The translations under genes and the position numbers were made by a program. Shown in pieces: positions 16,767-25,734 of a DNA stretch of 64,000 nucleotides (position 1 is its first letter; every line of letters begins with the position of its first letter). The notes beneath the pieces were generated by a model. That model saw only the letters and a list, made by a program, of their open reading frames with translations. It did no database searches and was not told the origin of the DNA. The DNA comes from JBHOQS01 sp042408875 (lineage in GTDB: Bacteria; Chloroflexota; UBA11872; JBHOQS01), in assembly GCA_042408875.1 (NCBI GenBank), contig JBHOQS010000019.1, forward strand, positions 1 to 64,000, read 5' to 3'.

Positions 16767-18794
16767 ATGCACCGGTCTCACCCTGCCGGCCCTGCACCAC
16801 CCGCGCTCGCTGCGCGCGGCGCAGGGCCGGCCGCTCTCCGCCCGGGCCGGCCCAGGGTGCCGGAGATGCAGCGCTGCTCCTGGAGGGTATGGGACGTGCT
16901 GGCCGGGCTGGCGGCCTGTACCCTGTGGGCAGCCTACGTTGCTGTGGCGACGGCAGGCCGGACCTGGCCCTGGTATGCCACCAGGCAGCATCTTTCGTCC
17001 CTCGCTGCCGCCGCAGTTGTGCTCCTGTGCTGGCTCGGCACAGCGGTGTTACTACGCCGGCTGGTGACACACGAGCGCGTGCCATCCGCTGCTGCCGGCG
17101 CGCTGGCGGGCTGTCTCCCCCTGGCCCTGTGCGGCGCCGTTCTGCTGCCGGTCTACGCATCCGACGCGGTGCATCACGTCTTCGTCACGTTCGCCGGCGT
17201 GCGCCTGGGCATTGCCGCCGTCGCAGGCCTGCTAGCCGTGTGGATACAGGTGCGGCATCTCTTGCAGAGGGGCGCTGAGACCGGCGCCGGAATGGCCCTG
17301 CTGCCGGCGTTGCCCCTGGCCTGTGCCTTCTTTGTGTTCTATATCTTCACCTCAGGCGCACATATGTACATTATCGACGAGGTGGAGAACTACAGCGTTG
17401 CGAAGAACCTGGCTGAGCATCTGTCCCTGCGCGGCGGCATCCAGGGCCAGGATTATTCAAAATATGGGGTCGTGATGCCGCTCGTGGCGGCGGCGCTGTA
17501 CCGCCTAGAGATGGCGCTGGGCTTTCCGCTGCCGCCAGGGGACGGTGCGATCCACTGGACCTGGATTACCCGCGAGGCCGCACCGTACTACCCGCTGACG
17601 CTGCTCTTGTTCAATCCTGCCGCCACCGCCGCCACCGTTGGGCTGGTATATGCTTTCGCCCGGCGTCTCGGTGGTGCCCATAGAGAGGCGCTCGCGGTTG
17701 CGGTTCTCTACGGAGTAGGGACGATCGCCTGGGTCTACACCAAGACGTTCTACAACCTGCCGCTGGGCGTGCTGCTGCTGACGGCGGCGGCCTACGCGGC
17801 CCTGTTCAACGACCATGCCTCGCCGTGGCGCGCCCTGGTAGCCGGCCTGCTTTTCGGCACGGCGGCAGCCACGCGCTACGAGTATCTCGTGTGGGCACCG
17901 CTCGTCGTCGGAGCGTCGGCCTGGGTCAGCAGGGACGTCCCTACCGATCGGTTCGGGCGCGTCCGCGTCCTGGGACTGTTCGTCACAGGCGCAGCGGCTG
18001 CCTTTGCCCTGCTCGCCCTCGTCCCCAATACGCTGAAGTATGGCTCACCGCTGGACTTTGGCTACAGCGACCAGCAGAAGCTCACAACCTACCTGGATTT
18101 TGATCGTGCGGAGAACGGCCTGCTCGGCCTGCTGATCAGTCCAAGCTTCGGCCTGCTGCCCTCGTTCCCCCTGGCCGCGCTGGTCCCGCTCGGACTGTGG
18201 CAGATACGCCGCCTGCATGCCCGCGGCGCTGTCTTCCTAGCCGCAAGCATTCTCCTGGGCTACGTTTTGTATGGCCGGTTCCCAGATTGGTACGGCGGCC
18301 GCGATTATGGACCGCGCTACTTGCTCACGATCTTCCCGTTCCTGGTGCTGGCATTACTGCCCATCGTGCGCGCGGCGCTGCGCTCGCGCTTGTGGCTCGC
18401 GGTGGTGGGCATGCTGGCCGCCTGGGGTGTGGCGTATGCAGCCCTGGGTGTCGTGCTGAGCTACGACCTGGCGTACATGCGCATCTTCTACGAGATGGGC
18501 CCGCATCCCATGTCTATAGGCGACCAGCAGATCAAGTGGAGTGTTGAAGCGTCGCTACCGCTCTCCAGTCTGCTGTTGTTTCTGCGCTGGCTGCAGCACG
18601 GCGATTTCTTCTATGCCCCGCTCGGCATTCCACAGCAGGGCATCCCCGGCGCAGGGGGACTCGACTTCTACCTCTGGCAGCTCCATCGTGATACCCCGCT
18701 GCGCGCCCTGCTCCTGGCCGCAACTATCCTGTTCGTTGCCCTCTTCGCCTGGCTGGCGGTGTGCCCACCCGCCGCATGGAGGAGAAAAGTATAG
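16767..18794 (+). CDS. GT-C/GT39-like integral membrane glycosyltransferase
   Basis: 675 residues with about eleven to thirteen hydrophobic spans. After the first large periplasmic entry the acidic motif YIIDEVENYSVAKNLAEH (Asp about 204) and KYGVVMPLVAAALY appear, the usual signature of dolichyl/undecaprenyl-phosphate-sugar-dependent transferases. A downstream WYGGRDYGPRYLLTIFPFLV segment also fits. GAGAGG with 5-base spacing supports the ATG at 16767; a start at 16866 would lose a Pro/Ala-rich N-terminus that adds nothing recognisable. It probably transfers a sugar on the outer face of the membrane. The substrate is unknown. Confidence 0.75.
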   Translation: MHRSHPAGPAPPALAARGAGPAALRPGRPRVPEMQRCSWRVWDVLAGLAACTLWAAYVAVATAGRTWPWYATRQHLSSLAAAAVVLLCWLGTAVLLRRLVTHERVPSAAAGALAGCLPLALCGAVLLPVYASDAVHHVFVTFAGVRLGIAAVAGLLAVWIQVRHLLQRGAETGAGMALLPALPLACAFFVFYIFTSGAHMYIIDEVENYSVAKNLAEHLSLRGGIQGQDYSKYGVVMPLVAAALYRLEMALGFPLPPGDGAIHWTWITREAAPYYPLTLLLFNPAATAATVGLVYAFARRLGGAHREALAVAVLYGVGTIAWVYTKTFYNLPLGVLLLTAAAYAALFNDHASPWRALVAGLLFGTAAATRYEYLVWAPLVVGASAWVSRDVPTDRFGRVRVLGLFVTGAAAAFALLALVPNTLKYGSPLDFGYSDQQKLTTYLDFDRAENGLLGLLISPSFGLLPSFPLAALVPLGLWQIRRLHARGAVFLAASILLGYVLYGRFPDWYGGRDYGPRYLLTIFPFLVLALLPIVRAALRSRLWLAVVGMLAAWGVAYAALGVVLSYDLAYMRIFYEMGPHPMSIGDQQIKWSVEASLPLSSLLLFLRWLQHGDFFYAPLGIPQQGIPGAGGLDFYLWQLHRDTPLRALLLAATILFVALFAWLAVCPPAAWRRKV

Positions 18795-18869
18795 GGGTGG
18801 GGGCACGACAGATCCACCCTGCCCGGCACCCGCAGAACACCTGCAGTCCAGGCCGAGCAGTTGATCGCT

Positions 18870-18899
18870 GCGCCCGGCCCCGCCGCGGCGGGCCGGCGC
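18870..18899. terminator. GC-rich hairpin between convergent genes
   Basis: GCGCCCGGCCCCGCCG and CGGCGGGCCGGCGC pair around a CCGCGG centre with one or two bulges, in the gap between the convergent genes ending at 18794 and 18949. There is no T-run, so it is only a candidate bidirectional terminator. Confidence 0.4.
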
Positions 18900-18948
18900 A
18901 CCTCTCGCCGCGTATGTCATGATCAGTAGCGTGCGCTGCAGAAAGCTG

Positions 18949-19605
18949 CTACCGTTCCAATTGGGGCAGGATCACCACCGGCGTCGGCGCGGCCAGCTGC
19001 TGGAAGCGCTCCGCGTCGGCCCGGCTTCCCACCAGCGAGCCGTAGTGCATGGGCACGGCCAGCTTCGGCTGCAGGATGCGCACGGCCTCTGCGGCTTCTT
19101 CGGCAGTCATCACATAGGTGCCGCTCACCGGCAGCAGCGCAATGTCTGCCTGGATCTCTCGCATCTCCGGAATAACGTCGGTATCTCCGGCATGGTAGAT
19201 GCGCACGCCGCCGGCCTCCAGCACGAAGCCGACCTTCCCATCCTCCTTGGGGTGGAATGGCCGCCCGGGCGCCCGGAACTTATTTACGTTGTACGCCGGA
19301 ACTGCACTGATCCGGATGCCGGCGATCTCCAGCGTGTCGCCAGGCCGTACAGTGCGTACGTCCCCGCGGAAACGCCCGGCGCAGGCCGGGATCGTGACGA
19401 TCACCGTATCCGGCCGTTGGACACGCTGCACGAGCTCAGGTGCGCAGTGATCGCCGTGCTCGTGGGTTACTAGCACGAGATCAGCAGGCTGCTCCGGCCG
19501 CCCCTGCGCCACATCGATATAGATCGTCTTTCCTGAAAGCGGGATGCGGAAGCCGCTCTGCCCCAGCCAGGTGAACTGCTTGACCAGGCTTTCCAGGTCT
19601 TCCAT
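18949..19605 (-). CDS. Metallo-beta-lactamase-fold hydrolase (UlaG-like)
   Basis: 218 residues. The metal-binding motif THEHGDH is at about residues 47-53, followed by YHAGDTD and PMHYG, which supply the other ligands. This is the compact UlaG/YtnP-like branch of the fold, whose members hydrolyse phosphoesters or lactones. GGAGGT immediately before the ATG at 19605 fixes the start. It lies 67 bases behind the glycosidase-like gene on the same strand and probably shares its transcript. That pair is divergent from the amidohydrolase at 21127. The substrate is not readable from sequence. Confidence 0.85.
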   Translation of the reverse strand: MEDLESLVKQFTWLGQSGFRIPLSGKTIYIDVAQGRPEQPADLVLVTHEHGDHCAPELVQRVQRPDTVIVTIPACAGRFRGDVRTVRPGDTLEIAGIRISAVPAYNVNKFRAPGRPFHPKEDGKVGFVLEAGGVRIYHAGDTDVIPEMREIQADIALLPVSGTYVMTAEEAAEAVRILQPKLAVPMHYGSLVGSRADAERFQQLAAPTPVVILPQLER

Positions 19606-19671
19606 AGGGCACCTCCTGCGAATACCTCCTCGCTGCGGCCGGTAGCAGACTGCGTGCCGGCCGGTATGCTC

Positions 19672-20934
19672 TCAGGCGCCGCGCCCGACGATGATGCCGG
19701 CCTCATCCAAGCCTTCGCGGATGGCCCGCAGGCAGTTGGGCCATGCGCCGTCGTAGTGGCCGATAGTGAGGGCATCGGCTCCGCACTGCGCCGAGATCAG
19801 TACGCCCATGCGCACGAGCTCGGGCGTGGCTTTGGGGCGCGGCGAGACGGCCGACAGAAAGTACTTGTCCAGACCGACGGCCCGGCGGATCGCGTGAAGA
19901 TAGGCGCGCTTCCATTCCATGCGGGCCGGGTCGCCGGTCTGCTCGCTATAGTCCGACGACCGAATAGAGTCGAAGTAGAGCGCTGTGGCGCGCAGGTCTA
20001 AGCCCATGAGTTCCGGGTAGCGGGCGTAGTGGTTCAGACGCACGTCGATGTCCGGCCTGACCGCGTGTACGGCTTCGTAGATATCCTTGAAAAAGCCGGT
20101 GAAAGAGTCCACCCGGAACTTAAGGAAGTGATAGAGTTCCGGCATCTCGGCCAGCAAGGCCGTGGCCGTGGTAGAGCTATGCTGGAGGAGTTCTAATTCA
20201 AAGGCTGCCTGGTGCGTACGGCGCTCCAGACCATCGGCCAGTCCGCGCAGACGGCGCACGATCGCCGCCCAGTCCAAGCCGGCGCGCCGTGCGGCGTGCT
20301 CACAGTGCTCGCAAAAACACCCACCCAGCGCCAGGCCAACAAGGCGGCCCGTCTCGGATGCTGCCCCAGCGGTGCGCCCCGGATTGAAGCCCCGCACGCA
20401 GGTCTGGATCATATCGATATCGTAGTTGCGGACCAGATCGGTATAGAGGGCGATACCGTAGGCGCGCACATCCGGATGGTTAAAGCAGACCTGCTGGTCA
20501 AACGGCCGGCCGTGGATGTCTCGTTGCACCACGTCGGCAAACTCGGTGGCGGCGCGCTCTTTGTCGAGCCAGGTATGCGAGAGCTCGGCCCCAGTAGTCA
20601 TGCCGCGCCGGCGCGACGCATCGATGAGCACCTGGAGCCAGTCGGTGCCCTGGAGCTCCGGGTTGTCGCTCAGCCGCGGCGTGATCCGGCTATCCCGATA
20701 GCTCTCCGGGTGTGGGCGCCAGTAGGCGCGGCTATCTTCAGTCCAGTACACCTTGCGGCGGGGATTGTGTGGGTAGTAGAAGTCCGTGAGGGGGCGCTTC
20801 TCATCGTGCATCAGCGCCACAAGGTACGTGGAGTTACAGCGCGTTTCTGCCTGAAGCACATCCAGGATGCGCTCGACCCCTTCGTCGAGCAAGTCCCAGG
20901 GGTAGAGGCTGGCCACCACTTCACGAAAGTACAT
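19672..20934 (-). CDS. Glycoside-hydrolase-like TIM-barrel protein with a CxxCxxC-type motif
   Basis: 420 residues. The segment CFNHPDVRAYGIALYTDLVR then YDIDMIQTCVRG then GCFCEHCEHAARRAG resembles uncharacterised glycosidase-like TIM-barrel families, in which a line on returning from a village-like list of strands is followed by a CxCxHC cluster. An acidic residue after YDID could be catalytic, but this is unproved. The Cys cluster may bind a metal. GGGAGGATGAACC precedes the ATG at 20934. The protein starts without a signal peptide and so is probably cytosolic. It is divergent from the second amidohydrolase module, which suggests processing of a related substrate. Function unknown. Confidence 0.6.
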   Translation of the reverse strand: MYFREVVASLYPWDLLDEGVERILDVLQAETRCNSTYLVALMHDEKRPLTDFYYPHNPRRKVYWTEDSRAYWRPHPESYRDSRITPRLSDNPELQGTDWLQVLIDASRRRGMTTGAELSHTWLDKERAATEFADVVQRDIHGRPFDQQVCFNHPDVRAYGIALYTDLVRNYDIDMIQTCVRGFNPGRTAGAASETGRLVGLALGGCFCEHCEHAARRAGLDWAAIVRRLRGLADGLERRTHQAAFELELLQHSSTTATALLAEMPELYHFLKFRVDSFTGFFKDIYEAVHAVRPDIDVRLNHYARYPELMGLDLRATALYFDSIRSSDYSEQTGDPARMEWKRAYLHAIRRAVGLDKYFLSAVSPRPKATPELVRMGVLISAQCGADALTIGHYDGAWPNCLRAIREGLDEAGIIVGRGA

Positions 20935-21126
20935 GGTTCATCCTCCCACACCGGCACATGCAGTCGCAGCTTACTCCAATCTGCATTCCGTGCCAAGCGC
21001 AGCAGCCGGCGTGCGCTCTATCAGGCGGGCCGTTTGCGTGTCTTAAGTCGATGCCGTATCCTTCCGGGGAGCGGGTGAAACGTTACATTCGCCGTATGCG
21101 GGACAGGACGCGTGGGGAGGAGGCAG

Positions 21127-22191
21127 GTGGAACTGATTATCGACTGCGAGGTGCATATCGTCTGGCGCTCGCTCGAGGAGATCGAGCGCTATCTACCGCG
21201 AGCCTGGCACCGCCGGCTGCGGCGGGATCCGGGCATGATCCGCCCCAACTTCTACTCCCCGCATCGCGGCTATCACCCCGACGCAGCCCGCGGCCCGGAC
21301 GGTGGCCCGCCGGGCAGCGATCCCGTAACGGTTGTGCGCGACTGGCTGGACCGGTATGCGATTCGCTACGCCGTGCTGAGCCACTATGACCTGCCGGTGA
21401 TCTCGACCTGGGGCGATATGGACTACCCGGCGGCGCTGGCGCGGGCATACAACGACTGGCTGATCGAGCGCTGGCTTTCTGTCGACCCACGGTTCCTGGG
21501 CTCCATGATCGTGGCCACCCAGGATCCGGAGGTCGCCGCGCAGGAGATCGAGCGGGTTGGCACCCACCCGCAGATCGTGCAGGTGCTGGTCGCCAGCGGC
21601 ACGCGCGTGCCGTACGGCGTGCGCACCTTTCATCCCATCTACGCCGCGGCCGAGCGGCTGGGGCTGCCGGTGGCGATTCACACTGGCACTGAGGGGCTCG
21701 GCATCGCCAACCCGCCCACCGCAGCAGGCTGGCCATCAACTTATCTGGAGTTCTACACCTGCCAGCCACAGAACCTGGCGGCGCACCTGACCAGCCTGGT
21801 GACCGAGGGGGTGTTCGTGAAATTCCCGCACCTGCGCATCGTCTTCCTCGAGGGCGGCGCGGCCTGGGCACCGCCTATCCTGTGGCGGCTGGACAAGAAC
21901 TACAAGGCGTTGCGCTCGGAGTGCCCGTGGCTGACCGATCTGCCGAGCGTCTATGTGAAGCGGCACTTCCGCTTCGGCACGCACGGCCTGGAGCGCCCTG
22001 ACGACCCGGCTCACCTGTGGTCATTCCTGCGCGCCCTGGGAGCAGAGCGCTTGCTGCTGTACGGCAGCAACTATCCGCGCTGGGACCTGGAAACGCCCCA
22101 GGACACGCTGGTGCTGCAGACCGCAGAGGCACCGGTGCGCCGCCGCATTGCCTACGAGAACGCGCGGGAGCTCTACCGGCTCCCCACATGA
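21127..22191 (+). CDS. Amidohydrolase family protein, paralogue 2, with altered catalytic motif
   Basis: 354 residues from a GTG at 21127, chosen because GGGGAGGAGG lies just before it; a GTG at 21112 would overlap that ribosome site. It is a clear paralogue of the genes at 1826 and 23631: IIDCEVH at the N-terminus, HTGTEG, AAHLTSLVTEGVF and FLEGG. The usual GSDYPH segment reads GSNYPR here, with Asn315 and Arg318 where the others have catalytic Asp and His. It may therefore bind substrate without catalysis, or use another mechanism. It begins the second module, ahead of a binding lipoprotein and paralogue 3. Confidence 0.85.
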   Translation: MELIIDCEVHIVWRSLEEIERYLPRAWHRRLRRDPGMIRPNFYSPHRGYHPDAARGPDGGPPGSDPVTVVRDWLDRYAIRYAVLSHYDLPVISTWGDMDYPAALARAYNDWLIERWLSVDPRFLGSMIVATQDPEVAAQEIERVGTHPQIVQVLVASGTRVPYGVRTFHPIYAAAERLGLPVAIHTGTEGLGIANPPTAAGWPSTYLEFYTCQPQNLAAHLTSLVTEGVFVKFPHLRIVFLEGGAAWAPPILWRLDKNYKALRSECPWLTDLPSVYVKRHFRFGTHGLERPDDPAHLWSFLRALGAERLLLYGSNYPRWDLETPQDTLVLQTAEAPVRRRIAYENARELYRLPT

Positions 22192-22257
22192 CACGTACTC
22201 CACCGCAGACCGCCTTCGGGACCGCGACACAATGCCATTGGAAAGGGGGAAGAGGCT

Positions 22258-23625
22258 ATGGGCACAACACGGGGCGCTCTCGAGCAGGCAGTCCGGGCAT
22301 GCCACCCGCTCAGCCGGCGCGCTCTCTTCAGGCGGATCAGCGCTATGGCAAGCGGAGGCACAGGGGCAGGTGTGCTGGCACTCGCCTGCGCTCGCACCGC
22401 AGAGCGCCGGGAAGGCGTGCCTACTACGGCGGCACCGGCGACCTTGACGTTCTTGGGGAGGGAGAGCGGCAGCGAGGTACCGGTCTACGAGCAAGGCATC
22501 GCCCGCTTCCAGGAGCTCCAGCCGCGGGTGAAGGTCACGCGGGAGGTCGCCGCCGGCAACTTCGACGAGAAGTTGCGTGCCGCTGTGGCCGGAGGCGCCG
22601 CACCCGACGTGTTCTACATGCACTCACAGACCGTGCCGACCTACGTTGCATGGGGCGTTGCGGGCTCACTTGAGCGGTTCGCTGCCAAAGACCGCGCCGT
22701 ATTCGACGGTCTGCTCCCGGCTGCGGTTGGCGCGTACCGTTTTCGTGGCGCCGTCTACGGTATTCCCGACGTGGCCACCAGCTATGTGATGTACGTTAAC
22801 CGCGATCTCTTTGGACGTGCCGGGGTGGCCATTCCAGGTGAACGCTGGAGTTGGGACGACTACCTTGCCACAGCACGGCAGATCCGCACAGCGCTCCAGG
22901 CCGACCAGGGTTTTGCGACGGTGAACTACACTGCCGGGGACTCCTGGCCGGCAGTGCTCTGGCAGAACGAGGCCGACATCCTGAGCCAGGACCGCACGGC
23001 GGTGACGGTTGATCGGCCGGAGGCCATCGACGCTTTCTCTTGGATCGCCGACCAGATCCACCGGCTCCGGGTGCATGCTGCGCCGGCCGATCTGGGTGAT
23101 CGGAACGCCGAGCAGTTCTTCCTCGATGGCAAGGCGGCCATACTTCCCACCTACTCGTCTCGCATGGGCATTATTGCGAGAGGCGCCGCCTTCGAGGTTG
23201 AGGTGGTACATCTGCCGGCCGGGCGTCGGCGGGTGACCCGCACTGCTGCCGGCGGTACGGGCATGTACCGGGAGAGCCGTGCCGCCGAGGCCTGCTGGGA
23301 GTTCTTAAAGTTCGTCGCCAGCGAGGAGTTCCAGTGGATGATGGCACGGGTTGGCGGGATTATCTTTCCTGCGCATAAGAACGTTGCCGGCTCGCCCGAC
23401 TTGTTCACCGGTGGGCCGTTCCCCAAGTCGCCGAAGGTGACGGTGGACGCCATGGCGTATGCACGCACCGAGCCGTATATTGTGCGCTACGTTGAACTGA
23501 AGAACGCGCTGAGCCAAGAGCTGAACGCAGTCTGGCGCGGGGATACGGGCGTGAAGGAGGCGTTGCAGCGTGCCCGGGCCGCCATGGAGCCGATCCTGGC
23601 TGAGGCACTGAAGGAGATGAGGTAG
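22258..23625 (+). CDS. Extracellular solute-binding protein, family 1 (Tat-type lipoprotein)
   Basis: 455 residues. The N-terminus has SRRALFRRIS and a hydrophobic stretch ending in the lipobox LALAC, a twin-arginine lipoprotein signal. The body matches UgpB-type sugar-binding proteins: TLTFLGRESGSEVPVYEQGI, GGAAPDVFYMHSQ, YGIPDVATSYVMYVNRDLF and a C-terminal AVWRGDTGVKEALQRARAAM helix. AAGGGGGAAGAGG precedes the ATG. It lies between two amidohydrolase genes with gaps of 66 and 5 bases, so one operon is likely. No permease or ATPase follows. Its ligand is presumably the substrate of the neighbouring enzymes. Confidence 0.85.
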   Translation: MGTTRGALEQAVRACHPLSRRALFRRISAMASGGTGAGVLALACARTAERREGVPTTAAPATLTFLGRESGSEVPVYEQGIARFQELQPRVKVTREVAAGNFDEKLRAAVAGGAAPDVFYMHSQTVPTYVAWGVAGSLERFAAKDRAVFDGLLPAAVGAYRFRGAVYGIPDVATSYVMYVNRDLFGRAGVAIPGERWSWDDYLATARQIRTALQADQGFATVNYTAGDSWPAVLWQNEADILSQDRTAVTVDRPEAIDAFSWIADQIHRLRVHAAPADLGDRNAEQFFLDGKAAILPTYSSRMGIIARGAAFEVEVVHLPAGRRRVTRTAAGGTGMYRESRAAEACWEFLKFVASEEFQWMMARVGGIIFPAHKNVAGSPDLFTGGPFPKSPKVTVDAMAYARTEPYIVRYVELKNALSQELNAVWRGDTGVKEALQRARAAMEPILAEALKEMR

Positions 23626-23630
23626 CGGCT

Positions 23631-24872
23631 ATGGCAGTGACGGTAAAGGAGCCTGTCCCAGCGGCCCAGCCACGGCCCGCACGGCCGCGACCGCGGCTGG
23701 GCTACCGCATCTTCGACGTTGACGTGCACCACTCCTACCGCTCCAGTGCGGTGTTGCTGCCGTACCTGCCCGAGCGGTACCGCGAGCGCTACCGTACGGC
23801 CGGCATCGGCGAGAGCATGGCCGTGTTCGATTACGGCGGCGACGGTGTAAACCGCCGAGATTGCACGGCGCCTGATGGCAGCCCGCCGGGCTCGAACCCG
23901 CGCTACGTCGCCGAGCACCTGCTTGACCGCTATGACATGGAGTATGCCGTCTGCACCGGCGCCGGTATCCTGGGCGTAGGGACCATTCCCGATGCGGACT
24001 ACGCCGCTGCGCTGGCGCGGGCGCACAACGACTGGACCATCAACGAGTGGCTGCCGCATGACCCGCGCTTTCTCGCCGCGATTGTGGTGGCCCAGCAGGA
24101 TCCAGAGCAGGCGGCGGCGGAGATCGACCGTGTAGGCGACCACCCGCGGGTGGTCATGGTCGTGATGTCGAGCGGCAACCCGGCGCCGCTGGGCCAGCGA
24201 CGGTACCATCCGATCTATGCCGCAGCAGAGCGCCACGGACTGCCGGTGGCGATCCACCCCGGCACCGAGGGGCGGGGCATCACCACACCGTGCACCAGCG
24301 CTGGCTATCCTTCGCGTTACGTCGAGTGGCATACGAACCTGGCGCTGAACTACATGGCACACCTGGTCAGCATGGTTGCCGAAGGCGTCTTCGTGAAATT
24401 CCCTGGCCTGAAGTTCCTGATGCTGGAGGGTGGCATCTCATGGCTACCGCCGCTGATGTGGCGCATGGACCGCGCCTGGAGGCAGCTGTGTAGCGAGACG
24501 CCGTACCTGACCGAGCTGCCCAGCACGTATATTAAGCGACACGTGCGCTTCTCCACGCAGCCAGTCGAAGAGCCGGACGACCCGCGCCTGCTGCTCGAGG
24601 CGTACGAACTCGTAGACGCCGAGCACACAGTGCTCTACTCCAGCGACTACCCGCATTGGGATTTCGATGACCCTTATACGGCCTTCCCGCGCATTTTGCC
24701 GGAGCACCTGCGGCGGCGCATCCTACGCGAGAACGCCCGCGAGCTCTTCGCCGCAAAGCTCGCTGCGCTCGAGGCAGGCGCGGCCGGCGCGGTCAAGCAG
24801 GAGCCGGTCCTCGGCACGCCGGTGCCGGCTGAGGCAGGCGGTCAGGCTCCCATCGATGAAAGCCCGGAGTGA
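23631..24872 (+). CDS. Amidohydrolase family protein, paralogue 3
   Basis: 413 residues, longer than its paralogues by a Pro/Arg-rich N-terminal tail and an Ala/Glu/Pro-rich C-terminal tail. Motifs are intact: FDVDVHH near residue 30, AIHPGTEG, NYMAHLVSMV and SSDYPH with Asp339 and His342, followed by DFDDP. It belongs to the metal-dependent amidohydrolase_2 family. AAGGAGATGAGG before the ATG supports the start. It follows the binding-protein gene by 5 bases and precedes the second small Rieske gene, recreating the amidohydrolase-Rieske order of 1826-3553. The reaction is unknown; carboxylate hydrolysis or decarboxylation is the family expectation. Confidence 0.85.
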   Translation: MAVTVKEPVPAAQPRPARPRPRLGYRIFDVDVHHSYRSSAVLLPYLPERYRERYRTAGIGESMAVFDYGGDGVNRRDCTAPDGSPPGSNPRYVAEHLLDRYDMEYAVCTGAGILGVGTIPDADYAAALARAHNDWTINEWLPHDPRFLAAIVVAQQDPEQAAAEIDRVGDHPRVVMVVMSSGNPAPLGQRRYHPIYAAAERHGLPVAIHPGTEGRGITTPCTSAGYPSRYVEWHTNLALNYMAHLVSMVAEGVFVKFPGLKFLMLEGGISWLPPLMWRMDRAWRQLCSETPYLTELPSTYIKRHVRFSTQPVEEPDDPRLLLEAYELVDAEHTVLYSSDYPHWDFDDPYTAFPRILPEHLRRRILRENARELFAAKLAALEAGAAGAVKQEPVLGTPVPAEAGGQAPIDESPE

Positions 24873-24885
24873 GGCTGCGCCCCCT

Positions 24886-25236
24886 ATGCGGTATATCGTC
24901 GCTCGGAGTGGTGAGCTTGCGCCTGGGCAGCGGCGCATTGTCCGCACCCCGCGGGGAGAGATCGGCGTCTTCAACGTCAACGGGCAGTACTTCGCCATCC
25001 GGAACATCTGCCCACACGCCGGCGCACCGCTGTGTCTGGGCACGCTCACCGGCACCCGCTTCGCCACGCGGCCGTATGAGTACACCTACGCCCGTGATGG
25101 CATGGTCCTGCGCTGCCCGTGGCACGGCTGGGAGTTCGACCTGGAGACCGGCCGCACCTTCTTTGATCCCCACGTGCGCGTGAAGACCTACCGTGTGGTC
25201 GAAGAAGACGGCGAGGTCGTGTTGTACCTGGAATGA
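24886..25236 (+). CDS. Rieske [2Fe-2S] protein with enlarged cluster loop, paralogue 2
   Basis: 116 residues. Cluster ligands: CPH (Cys42, His44) and CPWH (Cys77, His80), separated by 32 residues, again much longer than the usual 15-17. The segments VRVKTYRV and WEFDLETGR match the paralogue at 3179. The ATG at 24886 gives the family-like start MRYIVARSGELAPGQ; an upstream ATG at 24856, overlapping the amidohydrolase end, is possible. It probably passes electrons to a partner not encoded here. The paired position after an amidohydrolase, seen twice, implies a functional link between the two. Confidence 0.85.
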   Translation: MRYIVARSGELAPGQRRIVRTPRGEIGVFNVNGQYFAIRNICPHAGAPLCLGTLTGTRFATRPYEYTYARDGMVLRCPWHGWEFDLETGRTFFDPHVRVKTYRVVEEDGEVVLYLE

Positions 25237-25341
25237 GCCCGCGCGGCGGCTGGTCGCGCCCGCCGGTGCCCTTCGCCAGACTGCTGCGTGTGTGCACAAA
25301 TCCGGCGGGACGTGCGGTGCACAGCCTGGCTTACGTGCGTT

Positions 25342-25734
25342 TTATGCACCAGCGCGACGCCGGCGGAGCACCCCTGCACCCGCAGACGTCTGGCGTCGGG
25401 CGGCCTTGCGACTCGCTCTGGCAGAAGCAGCGTGCCGCGCGGCCGCCGGCCTGGAGATCGGCTCTGGCTCGACCGGCTCAGGCGCGGCAGGTTGAGCAGA
25501 GGCAGTGCCATCTACACCGACGAGGATGTAATACGGCCGGATGAAGCGGCTGTATTCCACTGGCAGCGGCAGGCGCTCCAGCGACGCAATCTCCTCCACG
25601 TGAGCGGGAGAGATCTGGCACAGGTTGGGCACGATGTTGTGCTTCTCGGCATAGCGCGCCGCCGCCTCGCTCAGCTTCTTCGCCAGGGGCTTCTTAGGGT
25701 CGGGATCGTACCACAGCAGGCCTTCTCTGATCAT
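25342..25734 (-). CDS. Small conserved-type protein, function unknown, with a strong promoter
   Basis: 130 residues. The first 75 look like a compact globular domain (MIREGLLWYDPDPKKPLAKK, then ARYAEKHNIVPNLCQISPAH, then a C-terminal PYYILVG strand). The remainder is Ala/Pro/Arg-rich and probably disordered. The first part resembles small proteins I associate with Chloroflexota, but I cannot name a family. GGAG lies 8 bases before the ATG. The 5' leader of about 100 bases follows a near-consensus promoter containing an operator-like palindrome (25844-25872), which argues for a real and regulated gene. Its 3' end faces the Rieske gene. Confidence 0.6.
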   Translation of the reverse strand: MIREGLLWYDPDPKKPLAKKLSEAAARYAEKHNIVPNLCQISPAHVEEIASLERLPLPVEYSRFIRPYYILVGVDGTASAQPAAPEPVEPEPISRPAAARHAASARASRKAARRQTSAGAGVLRRRRAGA

